Source: Nilaparvata lugens
Lineage: Eukaryota; Arthropoda; Insecta; Hemiptera; Delphacidae
DNA length: 64,000 nt
Assembly (NCBI RefSeq): GCF_014356525.2
Contig: NC_052518.1
Location: 34,060,017 to 34,124,016, forward strand
Direction: 5' to 3'
Made by a program: the position numbers and the translations under genes. Below are positions 43,358 through 54,723 of the stretch, in pieces (the stretch's first letter is position 1; every line of letters starts with the position of its first letter). Below the pieces are notes generated by a model that saw nothing but the letters and a program-made list of their open reading frames with translations, searched no databases and was not told where the DNA came from.

Positions 43358-43667
43358 TTTATGTTTAAAGACTTAAATTATATAGAATATGATACTTCTT
43401 CATACTAATGATAACGAAGAATTGAGAAGTGAGTCATGATGGGGTGGCATTGTCATAGACCTGTTGACAAGGAAGGTTATCCCCACCACTTTTCTCTGTT
43501 TGGTATAAGATGGCTTCTCAGCACTGAGAGGTATTCCGTCTACTGCGACATGTTGTCAAACAGTGAGCTATGTCTGCGGGATGCAGTGATTGAGCTTGAG
43601 GAGGAGGAACTACATAGTCATGGTATTATCTCGTTGACAGATTTTTTCAACAATGCAGGACATTTGA

Positions 43668-43989
43668 GTTCAGAGTTTAGAGTCCAGAGTCCAGAGTCCA
43701 GGGTCCAGAGTCCAGAAGTCTAGAGTCCAGAGTCCAGAAGTCCAGAGTTCAAAGTCCAGGGTCCAGAGTCCAGAGTCCAGAAGTCTAGAGTCCAGAGTCC
43801 AGAAGTCCAGAGTTCAAAGTCCAGGGTCCAGAGTCCAGAGTCCAGGAGTCTAGAGTCCAGAGTCCAGAAGCCCAAAGTTCAGAGCCCCAAGTTCAGAGTT
43901 CAGAGCCCCAAGTTCAGAGTTCAGAGCCCCGAGTTCAGAGTTCAGAGCCCCGAGTTCAGAGTTCAGAGTGTTCAGAGTTCAGAGTTCAT
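43668..43989 (+). repeat. Minisatellite (GTCCAGA and GTTCAGAGCCCCGA units)
   Basis: The 7-bp unit GTCCAGA is built into a higher-order unit of about 65 bp repeated near 43703 and 43768. It grades into GTTCAGAGCCCC units of 19-20 bp, then GTTCAGA alone. Confidence 0.92.
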
Positions 43990-44253
43990 ATAGGTAAGAC
44001 CTATGCTTTATCACCTTGTATCACCTTGCTATGCTTTCTACGAAGGCTGTTTCAATGACCCCACTCCACCTCCCCAGTCACATGACCAATGGCCATGCCC
44101 ACCAGTCATTATCAGCATCTACTTCCTGTTCCAACAAGTCTGTATGACGTCATCTCTCAACTATGCCTATACAACTCAATAATGTTTCCACTGTAGGGCT
44201 GAGAGTGAGAGAGTGACAGATAGTGAGAGAGAAAGAGAGTGAACAGTGAGTGA

Positions 44254-44395
44254 TCAGTGAGTGATCAGTGATTGAACAGTGACTGAACAGTGACTGAACA
44301 GTGACTGAACAGTAACTGAACAGTGACTGAACAGTGACTGAACAGTAACTGAACAGTGACTGAACAGTGACTGATCAGTAATTGAACTGACTGAC
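44254..44395 (+). repeat. 11-bp minisatellite (ACAGTGACTGA)
   Basis: About a dozen copies of ACAGTGACTGA or ACAGTAACTGA follow a run of GAGAGAGTGA-like sequence. Confidence 0.9.
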
Positions 44396-44928
44396 CGACC
44401 ACTGAGTGGACGACCCAATTATGTCATACAGACATGATGGTCCATGTGACAGGAGGAGTGAGGGTCATTGAGAATGTCCATGTTAAATAAGTCAAGTCTA
44501 AACACAGAGGAGGTGGAGTGGGAGTCATTGAAAATATCTATCTTTAATGCCATTTTGATCTCTAGAGCAGCATGGCCATGTTGATCTAGAATCTCCCATG
44601 GACATCTTGATCTAGTAGGTCTACCATGGACATATTCATCTGGTGTGATCTCATTACTACACAAAAATCACACACATGTACTGGCGGCACGACTGCACAA
44701 GTCACAATGTCCCACTCCTTGCAGAACAACTCCTTTTTTAGCCTCTCAGTTAAAGATCCCCAGTGATTTTCCATTTATTCCTGATTTTATTTTTTTTTTA
44801 TTCAATTTTGATTTTTTATTATTTATTCTTTGTTTTTTTTTTAATTTTTTATTTATTTATTTTTTTTTAAATTTTTTTTTATTTATTAATTTTTTAATTT
44901 TTTTTATTTATTTTTTTTGACTTGGATG
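44396..44928. other. Non-coding DNA with T-rich tract
   Basis: A short degenerate tandem stretch (TCTAGxxxxxCCATGG and GACATxTTGATCTAG-like units, 44555-44640) is followed by a 150-bp T/TTTA-rich tract (44778-44920). No gene is supported. Confidence 0.5.
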
Positions 44929-45091
44929 ACCTTGAGGTTAGGTCTGATCAACTTGGGTGACCTTGAGGTTAGGTCTGATCAACTTGGGTGACCTTGAGGT
45001 TAGGTCTGATCAACTTGGGTGACCTTGAGGTTAGGTTTGGTCAACTTGGGTGACCTTGAGGTTAGGTTTGGTTGACTTGGGTGACCTTGAG
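44929..45091 (+). repeat. 31-bp minisatellite
   Basis: About five tandem copies of a 31-bp unit (ACTTGGGTGACCTTGAGG then TTAGGTCTGATCA), the last two with TTTGG in place of TCTGA. Confidence 0.92.
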
Positions 45092-45834
45092 GTGAAGGTG
45101 GGTTCTGGCACACTTGTGTGCCAGAAATCGCCTTTTTATACTACTAAAATAGCATACCAAATTGTAAGGAACTACACAAAGGTAAGTTTTCATATGAATT
45201 GGATTGAAGCAAAACAACATAATTTGACCAAAGATCAGGTGGGTGATCTTATAACCAAAAAAATTGGATCATAGATCTATGCTGATGTTTCAAAACCACC
45301 AACTTAGAATTGTCATGCACACTCCAATCTTTAATGGTTTTTACTATGCAGGTGGCCTGCTACAAAATTACAACACATGTCATTTCATTTATAGATATGC
45401 TCAACAGTTTTCAATGTGGGAGACTGCTGTCTGACACATGCACAGTTAAAAGAAGGGGAGAGAGAGAATATTTATAGAAGTTAACAAGGAGTATCAGTTG
45501 TGATTAATCACTCAAAGCAGCAACAGCAAGGTTGAAATATACCCCATTGAAGCATTGGACGATGTTTTTCATTTTGGTTGGTTCTTTGTTGAGAATATAA
45601 AATTTGGTGATGACCATTTGATCTATATTGATTCAGAAGGTGACTTTAAAAGAATGGTAAAATCCCCACAGTGATATAGGCCTAATCTATAACTGATGTG
45701 TGTCTGTGTATAATTGGATATGCTGGCTCATTCTAATTATATATATATAGTTTGTAATAAAAATAAAAACAGGAGACATTAATAGATTGAAAACACTTAA
45801 AAACTTACATTAGAAATGGGGAAATTTTTGGAGA
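45092..45834. other. No gene recognised
   Basis: A short frame (to 45274) and scattered open stretches have no known motif. CTGAG at 45835-45839 is the left target duplication of the gypsy element. Confidence 0.4.
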
Positions 45835-45839
45835 CTGAG

Positions 45840-45975
45840 TGATATGATAAACCATATGTTTTCGTTGTCATTGATTCATTCATAAATATCAAATGTTGTT
45901 GATCCGTTACTAGTAGAAAGTCATGTTCAATTTTATTTGATTAAAGCTCTACAAATGAAGAGTTTACTTATTTCA
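45840..45975 (+). repeat. Left LTR of gypsy element
   Basis: 136 bp, TG...CA, identical by eye to 49351-49486. The identity implies recent insertion. Confidence 0.93.
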
Positions 45976-46248
45976 ATTTAATCAAATAAAATTGAACATG
46001 ACTTTCTACTAGTAACGGATCAACAACATTTGATATTTATGAATGAATCAATGACAACGAAAACATATGGTTTATCATATCATTCTACCCGGCTAGATTT
46101 TCGTGTTATCTTAGGGGCAAGATGACGGAGCGACACAGTGGACTCTTGTCCATCAGGGCGACGAATGTGAGCATACTCTGGGTTTGCCTCAATCAATTCA
46201 ACTTCTTCTACTGATGAATCTTGCTTTGAATTCCGGTTCATTGATCAC
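45976..46248 (-). repeat. Inverted copy of the element's own 3' end
   Basis: Reading the minus strand, 46248 to 46083 matches 49186-49350 (last part of the integrase frame, through RRPDGQESTVSLHHLAPK and the stop). 46082 to 45977 matches the start of the right LTR up to about its position 105. The match stops at TTTAATCAAATAAAATTG. So the left LTR and this segment form a palindrome around 45976. Confidence 0.92.
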
Positions 46249-46289
46249 TACTATTCTGAACTAAAAAGATGAAGCTTATCATGTAACTT

Positions 46290-49200
46290 CACTAGAGTGT
46301 CAGCCGAAGAAAACAAAAACGAGCATATTAGAGATGCTCTTGTTTCAGGGTTATGTTCTATTGAAATTAAAGAGAAACTTTTTCAACAAGGAGATTTGAG
46401 TCTACAAGAAACCGTTTCCCAAGCACGTGTTCTTGAATCCGCAAAAACATATGCCGACTCCTTTAAAAGTACTTGTTATACAAACTCTGTTGAAGAAAAT
46501 AAAAACATAAGCTTGAGTGAATCTTTCTCAGATGTTAATGCTGTAACCCAAAATCGACAGGCAATTGTAGAGAAATCCGTTCAATGCCAACGTTGCGGAT
46601 ATAAAAAACACTCAAATTCTCAAGAATGTCCTGCAATAGGAAAGACTTGTCATAAATGTTCCCGAATTGGACACTTTTCCCATGTGTGTAAAAGTAAAAC
46701 GCTCAAAGAAAAACTAACTACGTCAACTATTACTGCAGCTGGTATAGCCAGTAATCTTTCTAAAGCTACAATTATTGTTTCGGTGAATGGAATAAATACA
46801 CCAGCTCTTATTGATACCGGAAGTGTTGCCAGTTTTATTGATGAAAAATTTGCAAAAACAAATAAATTTAAAACTGCATCAGATTCTTGTTTTATAAGAT
46901 TTGCATCTGTTCAACATAACACCGCTACAAAAGCATGTGTTTATAGCAATATTGTGTACAAAGGAAATGAATACAACAATATTAAACTCTTGGTATTAAA
47001 AGAATGCTGTTGCAATGTGATACTTGGTCACGATTTTTTGATGAATCACTCTACAATAAGTTTAGCATTCAATGGTAATAAACAGCCTCTTGTAATAGAT
47101 AATAATTCTACAACCACACCACCCTTGAAAGATTGCCTCTTGGTGGAGGCCATGATAAAACCATGTTCCCTTTTCAATGACTTGACTCCCGATTGCCACC
47201 CAATAACTACCCGATCCAGAAGACACCCACAATATGACTATGAATTCATGAAGAATGAGGTCAATCGCCTCCTTACAGAAGGAATAATTGAGGAAAGCCA
47301 GTCCAGTTGGCGTGCCCAGCCTTTCATTGTAACCAATGGACAGAAGAAACGAATGGTCATAGACTATTCACAGACTATTAATAAATTCACAAATTTAGAC
47401 GCATACCCTCTCCCATTGATCGAAGATCTTGTAAACACAATTGCCAAGTACAACATTCTTAGTACTGTAGATTTCAAGTCAGCTTACCATCAAATACCGA
47501 TTCTTGAGAATGAACGACATTACACTGCCTTTGAAGTAGGCCGAAAACTTTATCAGTTCAAACGAATACCATTCGGAGTAACCAATGGAGTAGCTGCCTT
47601 CCAACGTACAATAAACGGACTTATGGAATGAGAGAATTTGAACGACTGCTTTGCCTATTTGGATGATGTTGTCATTTGCGGTTCAGATCAAGAAGAACAT
47701 GACAGAAATCTTAAGAAATTTCAACAAGTAATTGAATTGTATGGCTTGACTATAAATGAAGAAAAATGTAAATTTTCAAAAAAATCATTGAAGTTCCTTG
47801 GGTATGAGATAAAACATGGAGAAATTAAACCTGACCCAGAACGCCTTGCACCACTCATGAACTTTCCACCCCCAAGAAATGCTAAAGAAATGAAACGACT
47901 CATGGGATTACTGGCTCATTACTCCCGATGGATTAAAAACTTTTCTCAAAAGATTCACCCCCTTGTCCACATACAGAAATTCCCTCTATCTCAAGATCAG
48001 ATGGAAACTTTGGAATTGTTGAAAAATGAAATTGCTTCCGCGGTACTGCTCTTTGTTGATGAAAATGTACCATTCATAATTGAGACAGATGCATAAGATT
48101 TTGCAATTGGTGCAACATTAACACAAAATTCTCGACCAGTAGCCTTTTTCTCACGAACTTTGTCCCAAAGTGAAACCAGGCACTCAGCTGTTGAGAAAGA
48201 AGCCTATGCCATTGTGGAGTCTATAAGAAAATGGAGACACTATTTACTACGAAAACAATTCACTTTGATCACTGACCAAAAATCAGTCACATTCATGTTT
48301 GGCACTCAACACAATAGAAAAATAAAAAATGAAAAGATACAAAGGTGGCGCCTAGAATTATCTGAATACAAATTCAACATAGTCTACAGACCTGGAAAAG
48401 AAAATGCACCAGCTGATGCACTCTCTCGTATATGTATTACAGCTGGTTGTTCAACATTGAACTCAGCTTTGGCAAAATACCATGATGAACTTTGTCACCC
48501 TGGTGTAACTCGATTCTACCACTGGCTCAGAATGAAAAATCTCCCCTATACTGTAGATGATGTAAGGAAAATTTGCTCCAATTGTGCAATTTGCTCTGAA
48601 ATAAAACCACAGTATATGAAGACAAAAGGAAATCTCATAAAGGCAACAAAACCTTTTGAACGAATTAATATGGACTTCAAAGGACCCGTACAATCAAAAA
48701 CAAGAAATAAATACCTACTGGTGATGGTTGATGAGTACTCAAGATTCCCTTTTGTATTTCCTTGTCCAGACATGACTGCGAGAACAGTCATAAATTGCCT
48801 GGTCTCATTAATATCAATGTTTGGCCTTCCAAGCTATATTCACACAGACAGAGGAACATCCTTCATGTCAACTGAGTTGAAGAGCTTTCTTGGCTCAAAA
48901 GGGATAGCAACTAGTAGATCAACGCCTTACAATCCAAGAGGGAATGGTCAAGTAGAGCGATATAATGGAATTATATGGAAAGCAATAACACTAGCTCTAA
49001 GATCACGAGGACTTGATTCAAATCGATGGGAGGAAGTGTTGCCTGATGCACTTCACTCTATCCGATCTCTTTTGTGTACTACAACAAATTGCACCCCTCA
49101 TGAACGAATGTTCCTACACATGAGATCCTCAACAAATGGACAGTCACTACCATCTTGGCTAATGAGCCCAGGACCAGTTTGGCTGAAGAAAATGAACCGA

Positions 49201-49353
49201 AATTCAAAGCAAGATTCATCAGTAGAAGAAGTTGAATTGATTGAGGCAAACCCAGAGTATGCTCACATTCGTCGCCCTGATGGACAAGAGTCCACTGTGT
49301 CGCTCCATCATCTTGCCCCTAAGATAACACGAAAATCTAGCCGGGTAGAATGA
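46290..49353 (+). pseudogene. Mag-like gag-pol polyprotein, 5'-truncated, two in-frame stops
   Basis: One frame runs from 46297 or just upstream to the TGA at 49351-49353. TGA at 47629-47631 and TAA at 48094-48096 interrupt it; the frame does not change. Order by codon from 46297: gag tail; knuckles CQRCGYKKHSNSQEC and CHKCSRIGHFSHVC (about 95-130); protease ALIDTGSVASF (about 168); RT with VDFKSAYHQI and FAYLDDVV (about 453); RNase H starting TDA (first stop follows); integrase zinc region (H...H, CSNCAIC); and DDE core MDFKGP, HTDRGTSF, GQVERYNG. The N-terminal gag is missing. It needs intact relatives to move. Confidence 0.9.
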
Positions 49354-49486
49354 TATGATAAACCATATGTTTTCGTTGTCATTGATTCATTCATAAATAT
49401 CAAATGTTGTTGATCCGTTACTAGTAGAAAGTCATGTTCAATTTTATTTGATTAAAGCTCTACAAATGAAGAGTTTACTTATTTCA
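49351..49486 (+). repeat. Right LTR of gypsy element
   Basis: 136 bp. Its first bases overlap the gag-pol stop codon (GAATGATATG). CTGAG follows at 49487-49491. Confidence 0.93.
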
Positions 49487-49491
49487 CTGAG

Positions 49492-49837
49492 TCTCCTTTC
49501 TCAACCGAGCACAAACTGCAGTTATGAATCCAATGGTCATGTGACCACAGAGTATGCATGGAGACTTAATTGTAGCAGCAGAGACCACAGTTATGTGGTG
49601 CAGATGGATGGAGAGAAAAAGGGTACAGATTCAGGGGCCATTATGGGGTATTTGGGGGGGCAGTTACAAATGGGATATTTAAGATTTGAGTGAGTTTTGA
49701 ATAAGGAAAGGTGTATCTTATGAATTGATAGAAAAGAGGAGATTTAGAATTAGAAATCAAAAAAGAATTAGACTAAAATTGGAGAAAGGAATTGTAGAAT
49801 TGAACTTGAATGAAATTTATTTTTCATTTTTATTGAA

Positions 49838-49898
<61 letters not shown>

Positions 49899-49950
49899 AG
49901 CTGTGAAATTTATTATGATATGATGAAATTTATTTCAATTTAATTGAACA
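49492..49950. other. Intergenic DNA with (TA)n microsatellite
   Basis: No gene. A (TA)n run of about 54 bp lies at about 49841-49895. Confidence 0.6.
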
Positions 49951-49966
49951 GTTGGTAGCTATGGTA

Positions 49967-50641
49967 CTATTGCTGTCTGTTGAGACCAGGACTGGAAGCA
50001 GCTCCAAACACCCAAATAAAAGCCAATTCTTCCATCTTGACATCTATGGAGGGGGCTATGGGAGGGAGGGTGGTAAGGACTTTGACTTTGAAGCATTGGT
50101 CAAAGTTCTTGTTGTGCTCAGAGCCATGGGTAGGGATGGGTAGGGAAGTTTTATTTTTGAATGAAGCCCTGTGATTGTTGATCCAGAGGTTTAGGGCAGT
50201 GGTAAATTCACCTATGTAGAAGGCAGGACAGAAGTTGCAGGAAAGGAGGTAGATGCAATTTTTGGAGATGCAATTACTGGATTGATGGATTTGGTGGGTG
50301 TAGTTGGTGATAGGACTGGTAAAGGAGATGGAAGAATCAGTGATAGGACAGGTTTTACAGTGGGGGCGTTTGCAAGGTAGGGTACCAGGTGGAGTTGGGA
50401 TTTCATCAGAGGTGAGTGATTTGTTTTTACTGAGCATTTTCTTGAGGTTGGGAGGTTGCTTATAAATGAGGGTGGGTGGTTGCTGGAAAAGGTGTTTGGT
50501 AGAGGGATTGGAGGAGACGACATGGAATAGATCTTTAAGGACAGGTTTGAGGTTTTCAATTCCAGGGATGTAGGTGGTACAGAGCTTTGGAGTTTGTGGG
50601 ATTTGGGAATTTTTCGTGGTTGGATTAGTGCCAACTCTCAA
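49967..50641 (-). CDS. Penelope-like GIY-YIG endonuclease domain
   Basis: About 224 aa without its own start. A zinc-finger-like CKRPHCKTCPI comes first, then the GIY-YIG motif as CIYLLSCNFCPAFYIGE, then an HR...F segment (NNHRASFKNK), the H.E-like THGSEHN and ELAFIWVFGA. It would nick target DNA for element insertion. The E in place of T after YIG and W for R in LWINNHR are small departures. It is open to the stop at 49967. Confidence 0.82.
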   Translation of the reverse strand: MRVGTNPTTKNSQIPQTPKLCTTYIPGIENLKPVLKDLFHVVSSNPSTKHLFQQPPTLIYKQPPNLKKMLSKNKSLTSDEIPTPPGTLPCKRPHCKTCPITDSSISFTSPITNYTHQIHQSSNCISKNCIYLLSCNFCPAFYIGEFTTALNLWINNHRASFKNKTSLPIPTHGSEHNKNFDQCFKVKVLTTLPPIAPSIDVKMEELAFIWVFGAASSPGLNRQQ

Positions 50642-51240
50642 AGTGTAGGAACTGTTGAGTGTGGGTGGATTTGGTGAAAGTATTGGTGGATAAGGTATTG
50701 GAGTTGGAAAGGATTACATTGACATCTGGGAAGTTGATGGAGGATTCAGAAATATTCCAGGTGAAGAAGACAGAGTAGTTGGAGTTGAGTTGATTGAGGA
50801 AGTGGGAGAGGGTATCATGTCCATGAGGCCATATGAGGAATATGTCTTCAATGAAATGGAGCCATATCAGGGGGTTATAGTGTTTGTTTGGAAAGGAAAT
50901 CTTGTTCAAGGAGGCCCATGAATAGGTTTGCATAGGATGGTGCCATCCTGGTGCCCATCACTGTACCCAGGGTTTGCAGATAATATTCATCTTCAAACCT
51001 GAAGGCATTGCTGGTGAGCACCAGTTTGGCAAGGTTTACTAGGAAGGAGGTTGAAGGGGTGGAGGGTGTGTGTCGTGAGGAAAGGAGATGCTCAAGGGAT
51101 TTTAAGCCTTCTGAATGGGGGATGGAAGTGTAGAGGGAGGCTACATCAATGGTAACAAGGAGTTGTTGGTCAGTTGAAGGGTTGTGTTTCTTAGGATATC
51201 TATGAAGTGGAAGGAGTCTCTGATATGAGAGGGTGAAGAG
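50625..51240 (-). pseudogene. Penelope-like reverse transcriptase, partial
   Basis: Telomerase-like RT segments are visible: the A motif with TIDVASLYTSIPH, the B-like GTVMGTRMAPS, and the C motif as IEDIF where IDDIF is usual. Frames change near 50933 and at 50625-50641, so it is broken. The N-terminal part is missing. Confidence 0.8.
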
Positions 51241-51339
51241 GCAACAATGGGTTAAAGGTGGAAATCAACAAGGGCAGGGATTCGTTCAGTTGGGCTATTT
51301 ATGCTTTCTGATTTTTTTGTATTTTTTGAATACAGTCAC

Positions 51340-52180
51340 ATATGGCACATCTTCAGCACCCTATCTTGCGACACACACTCTTAATCATTTAGCTGATGTT
51401 GGTTGTCAACCTGGTTCACCAGTTTTTAATGCCATTCACAAAGATTTTTATGTTGATGACTTGATAAGCGGTTCAAGTTCACTTCCAGCAGCAATTGATC
51501 TTGCTCAACAACTTCTTTCTACACTCAACAACGGAAAATTGGAACTCAGGAAATGGTTGTCCAACTCACCTGAATTGTTAGCTACAATTCCATCTCATTT
51601 GATTGAGACAACTACGTCCAAGCCTCTTTCTGATTCTAACAACAGTGTAGTTAAGGCACTTTGTCTCATAGGGAATTCAGCTTATGATCAACTTATCATT
51701 TTATCCAGTGTTGCTGATGTCATGCATAAAACATCTTTCACAAAAAGAGAATTGCTATCTCCAGTATTTTTGATCCACTTGGTTTAATTTCTCCTGTTGT
51801 TATTCTCCCTGAATTATTGTTTCAAAAATTGTGGCTTCACAAATTGGACTGGGATCACAAACTCCCACCAGAACTTTTAACCAAATGGTTGAGTATTCTT
51901 CATGAATTACCCAATATTTCAAATATTTCAATTCCATGTTGTGTACTACCACAGAATACAGATGTCATTCTTGAATTGCTTGCATTTTCCGATGCTAGTG
52001 CTACTGCATATGGCGCTTGTGTATAATATGTTTGCAGTTCCTCTCCTGGTCGTGTTCAGGTTAGATTATTCACCTCCAAATCTGAAGTAGCTTCTATTAA
52101 ACCCTTGCTTACCATTCCTTGCTTGGAACTTCAAGCTGCACTTTTATCTGCGAAGCTAGTTGTCAAAACTTATCATCGTT
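51340..52180 (+). pseudogene. BEL/Pao RT and RNase H fragments
   Basis: RT active site FYVDDLISG, then LRKWLSNSPELL. A shift near 51780 follows, where the family's YDPLGL region is degraded to an out-of-frame piece. RNase H AFSDASATAYGACV is followed by a TAA, then LTIPCLELQAALLSAKLVVKTYHR. Then the sequence jumps straight to integrase, so the end of RNase H and the integrase start are deleted (junction near 52170). Confidence 0.82.
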
Positions 52181-53289
52181 GTATTCAACATGATGGAGTT
52201 CAATCCACAATGACGTCTCTACAGCAACAATATTGGATCTTGTCTACTCGGCACACTATCAAATCAGATCTCAAATCTTCCAGACTTTGTTTTCGTTTTT
52301 CAAAATTCCATGCAGAACAGATTATGGGTCAATTACCCCCTCTCAGAATTCAATCAGATTTTCCATTTTACAATTCTGGTATTGATTATGCGGGTCCTTT
52401 CTCTTTGCGTATTGGTACTGCGAAATCTCGCACATTTTCAAAAGCTTATTTAGCTCTATTTCTGTGCATGGTCACCAAAGCTGTTCATGCTGAAGTTCTG
52501 TTGGAATTAACAACAAAGGTATTCATTGCTTCTTTAGTACGTTTTTTAGCACATTGTGGCATACCACATTCGATGTATTCAGACAATGCAACTACATTTG
52601 CTGGTAAGACCAATGAGTTACAGGAACTTCATCAATTTTTTGAATCAGAGAGAACACAGAGAGAAATTTACAACTACACTTCAGTTTTGAATATTGCTTG
52701 GCATTTTATTCCCCCACGAGCACCTTCGTTCAGCAGACTCTGGGAAAATGCACTTAAAAACTTCAAGAAAATTTTTAAGACTGTAACTTTCAAAAAAATT
52801 TCAAATTTTGAAGAGATGATCACCTTTTTTGCGCAAATTAAAGCAATTTTGAATCCGTGACCTCTCATCCCGCCTTCAGAAGACCCTAGAGACCTTCAAT
52901 ACTTTTCTCCTGGTCACTTTCTGGTAGGCCGTCCTCTGACTGCCCTTCTATTTCAAGATCCACCTACTACACATCTTGACAACAGATCAAGATGGCGTCA
53001 ACTTTAGAAAATCATGCAAGACCTGTGGGATCAGTGGTCTAAAGAGTATCTTGTTACATTGCAACATAAGAACAAATGGCTGTCTGAAAACAACAACATT
53101 GTAGTCGACACACTTGTCTTACTCGAAGATATTGGGACTGCTGCTTCGACTTGGAGACTTGCTCATGTCATCGAGACACATCCTGGAAACGACGGTAAAG
53201 TCTGTGTTGTCACTGTTCAGACAACTCAAAGCAAATTCAAACGAGCTATTACTAGCCTTGCACCCTTCCCTCAGGATGAGGATGATTAG
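52170..53289 (+). pseudogene. BEL/Pao integrase and C-terminal domain, left copy
   Basis: Integrase text: STRHTIKSDLKSS (zinc ligands damaged), SGIDYAGPF (first Asp), LCMVTKAVHAE, MYSDNATTF (second Asp), and SRLWENALKN (Glu; usually GGLWE). A TGA at 52858-52860 and a TAG near 53006 interrupt it. The end reads TWRLAHVIETHPG through LAPFPQDEDD, stopping at 53289. The part from 52858 is present again at 54724. Confidence 0.82.
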
Positions 53290-53578
53290 TTTATTCTATA
53301 TTCATCATTTTTGCACTTATATATTTGTAACATGTTTGCACCTCTTTATATTTGTCCTTTTGGATCTTTTATCACTTTTGTATTTTTGACATCTTTGTCA
53401 TTTTGTATCAATTCTCATTGTTGTATATTGCATCTCCTGTATTGAGATTGCACTTAGTCCAGGTTTTTTGTATTTGTTCGGCCCTTGTTCTTTTGACTTG
53501 CCACTTTGTCTTACTGGACATTCGATCCTAACATAATTTTTTGCATTTTTCACTTGGGACTCACTTTGCTTCACTGCT
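52858..53578 (+). repeat. 721-bp direct duplication, left copy
   Basis: This begins TGACCTCTCATCCC and ends TTCACTGCT, like 54724-55444. About nine of the first 190 bases differ; the last 530 bases look identical. Confidence 0.9.
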
Positions 53579-54466
53579 ACCATGATACCATGAACATATC
53601 TAATGGTTCTCTTGTCTTCCACCTCAGCTTGTTTACAACTTCATGAACTTTCAAACCTCGTACTTTCAAATCTTCCAGGATCATTTCTGTACTACAAGAG
53701 TGATGAAGCTTTTTAATCATCACTCTTATTGGTCTCGACTGTTTATCTTCATAGGAGTGCCAGTTGAGCCCATCTCCAATCAATTCTCTGGTAATATTCC
53801 GGTAAGTTTCTGAATCAACTGCATTTACTTCAAATGTTTCTTTACTTAACAGTTTTATCCTAAATTTGTCAGCTGGTGACACTTTTTTCAAACTCGTAAG
53901 AAGTACATTCAGATTCTTAATACCATCCACAATGATTGGCGGTGGTGGCATTTCTTTCTTTTTCCTCTTCTCCTCCTCACTGATTGGTTTTTCCACAGGA
54001 GTGATTTTATTATTCAAATTTTGTTGCTTTTTTTTGCAGATTCATTTTTGAGTTCTGGCGATGGGGTGCTAAGCTTCCTCTTCTTGGTAGCCCGCTTAGT
54101 ATGAGTTCTGATCCATTCAGTTTCTTGAGCCAATTCTTCTTCATTTGTCGAGTAGTTCTCAGTAGGCTGTGGGCTATGGATCTTTTTCTAAATATTGAGA
54201 AATCTTTTTTCCAAATCCTGCATTTTTTGCAAGAGTTCAGCGTTGCTTCTCTCTAGCTCCTTCCTCTTCTCATCAGATTCCTTCCAGGCGATGAAAAGTA
54301 CCTGCTCAGCTGAAGATTTGAGTTTATTTGCTTTGATGTATTGATCCGGTAAACACTGGATTTCTGGTGTATTTGCCATGTTGTTGATGTCCATGCTCTC
54401 GTTAGTGGCTTCCTTTCCTTCTTGCTCTGATGCAGGAAAACTTGTTGGCTTCACTAAGTCGGACAT
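53579..54466 (-). pseudogene. Jockey LINE ORF1, N-terminal part, broken
   Basis: The ATG at 54466 (MSDLVKPTSF) opens an N-terminal coiled-coil-like region that ends in TAG at 54188. Coding then continues in the same frame until a shift in an A run near 54030, and resumes as PPPPIIVDGIKNL, WHSYEDKQSRPIRVMIKKLHH and MILEDLKVRGLKVHEVV. It stops at the junction before the zinc knuckles. It is related to, but distinct from, the ORF1 at 5290-6254. Confidence 0.8.
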
Positions 54467-54723
54467 AGTGCGATTTCACTACCATACATTTCAAACAGCA
54501 CTCATAATCAACACTCACATACACGAAAACGCGAACGGAGCTATATTACCACCGCGAAAAGCAGGTCGCTTCGCTTGCATAAAATACCACGGTTGACGAC
54601 CGATACTCGATGCAATATTTTTGTTCCACTTTTAATCACGAACAAACTGCTGACTCACTACTTCTACACTACACTATTACTACTCCACTATACGTCCGTT
54701 CTCTACGAGTTCTAGCGCAATAC
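53579..54723 (-). mobile_element. Jockey-type LINE fragment (5' UTR and part of ORF1)
   Basis: A 1,145-bp minus-strand piece with a 5' UTR of about 257 bp and an ORF1 that ends abruptly in the middle. A LINE that keeps its 5' end and loses everything after ORF1 is the reverse of ordinary 5' truncation. Both junctions coincide exactly with the ends of the 721-bp duplicates. Confidence 0.82.

Larger units (their letters stand above)
45840..49486 (+). mobile_element. Ty3/gypsy (Mag-like) retrotransposon, rearranged
   Basis: Two 136-bp LTRs (TGATATG...TTATTTCA) lie at 45840-45975 and 49351-49486. They look identical and are bounded by CTGAG on both sides (45835-45839, 49487-49491). One frame holds gag end, two Cys/His knuckles, protease, RT, RNase H and integrase. 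After the left LTR, an inverted copy of the 3' end (45976-46248) replaces the leader, primer site and N-terminal gag. Single-frame gag-pol with paired knuckles and short LTRs suggests the Mag clade. Confidence 0.93.
49952..51290 (-). mobile_element. 5'-truncated Penelope-like element
   Basis: Minus-strand RT and GIY-YIG endonuclease of a Penelope-like retroelement. On the minus strand from about 51240: TIDVASLYTSIPHSEGL, LGTVMGTRMAPS, IEDIFLIWPHG, FTWNISESSINFPDV, then the endonuclease. It is cut off at about 51290, where BEL/Pao sequence begins. No terminal repeats are found in the window. Confidence 0.85.

Noticed and set aside
43436..43723. 95-aa frame before the minisatellite
   Set aside because: It has no recognisable motif and its end runs into the tandem repeat, so it is not supported as a gene.
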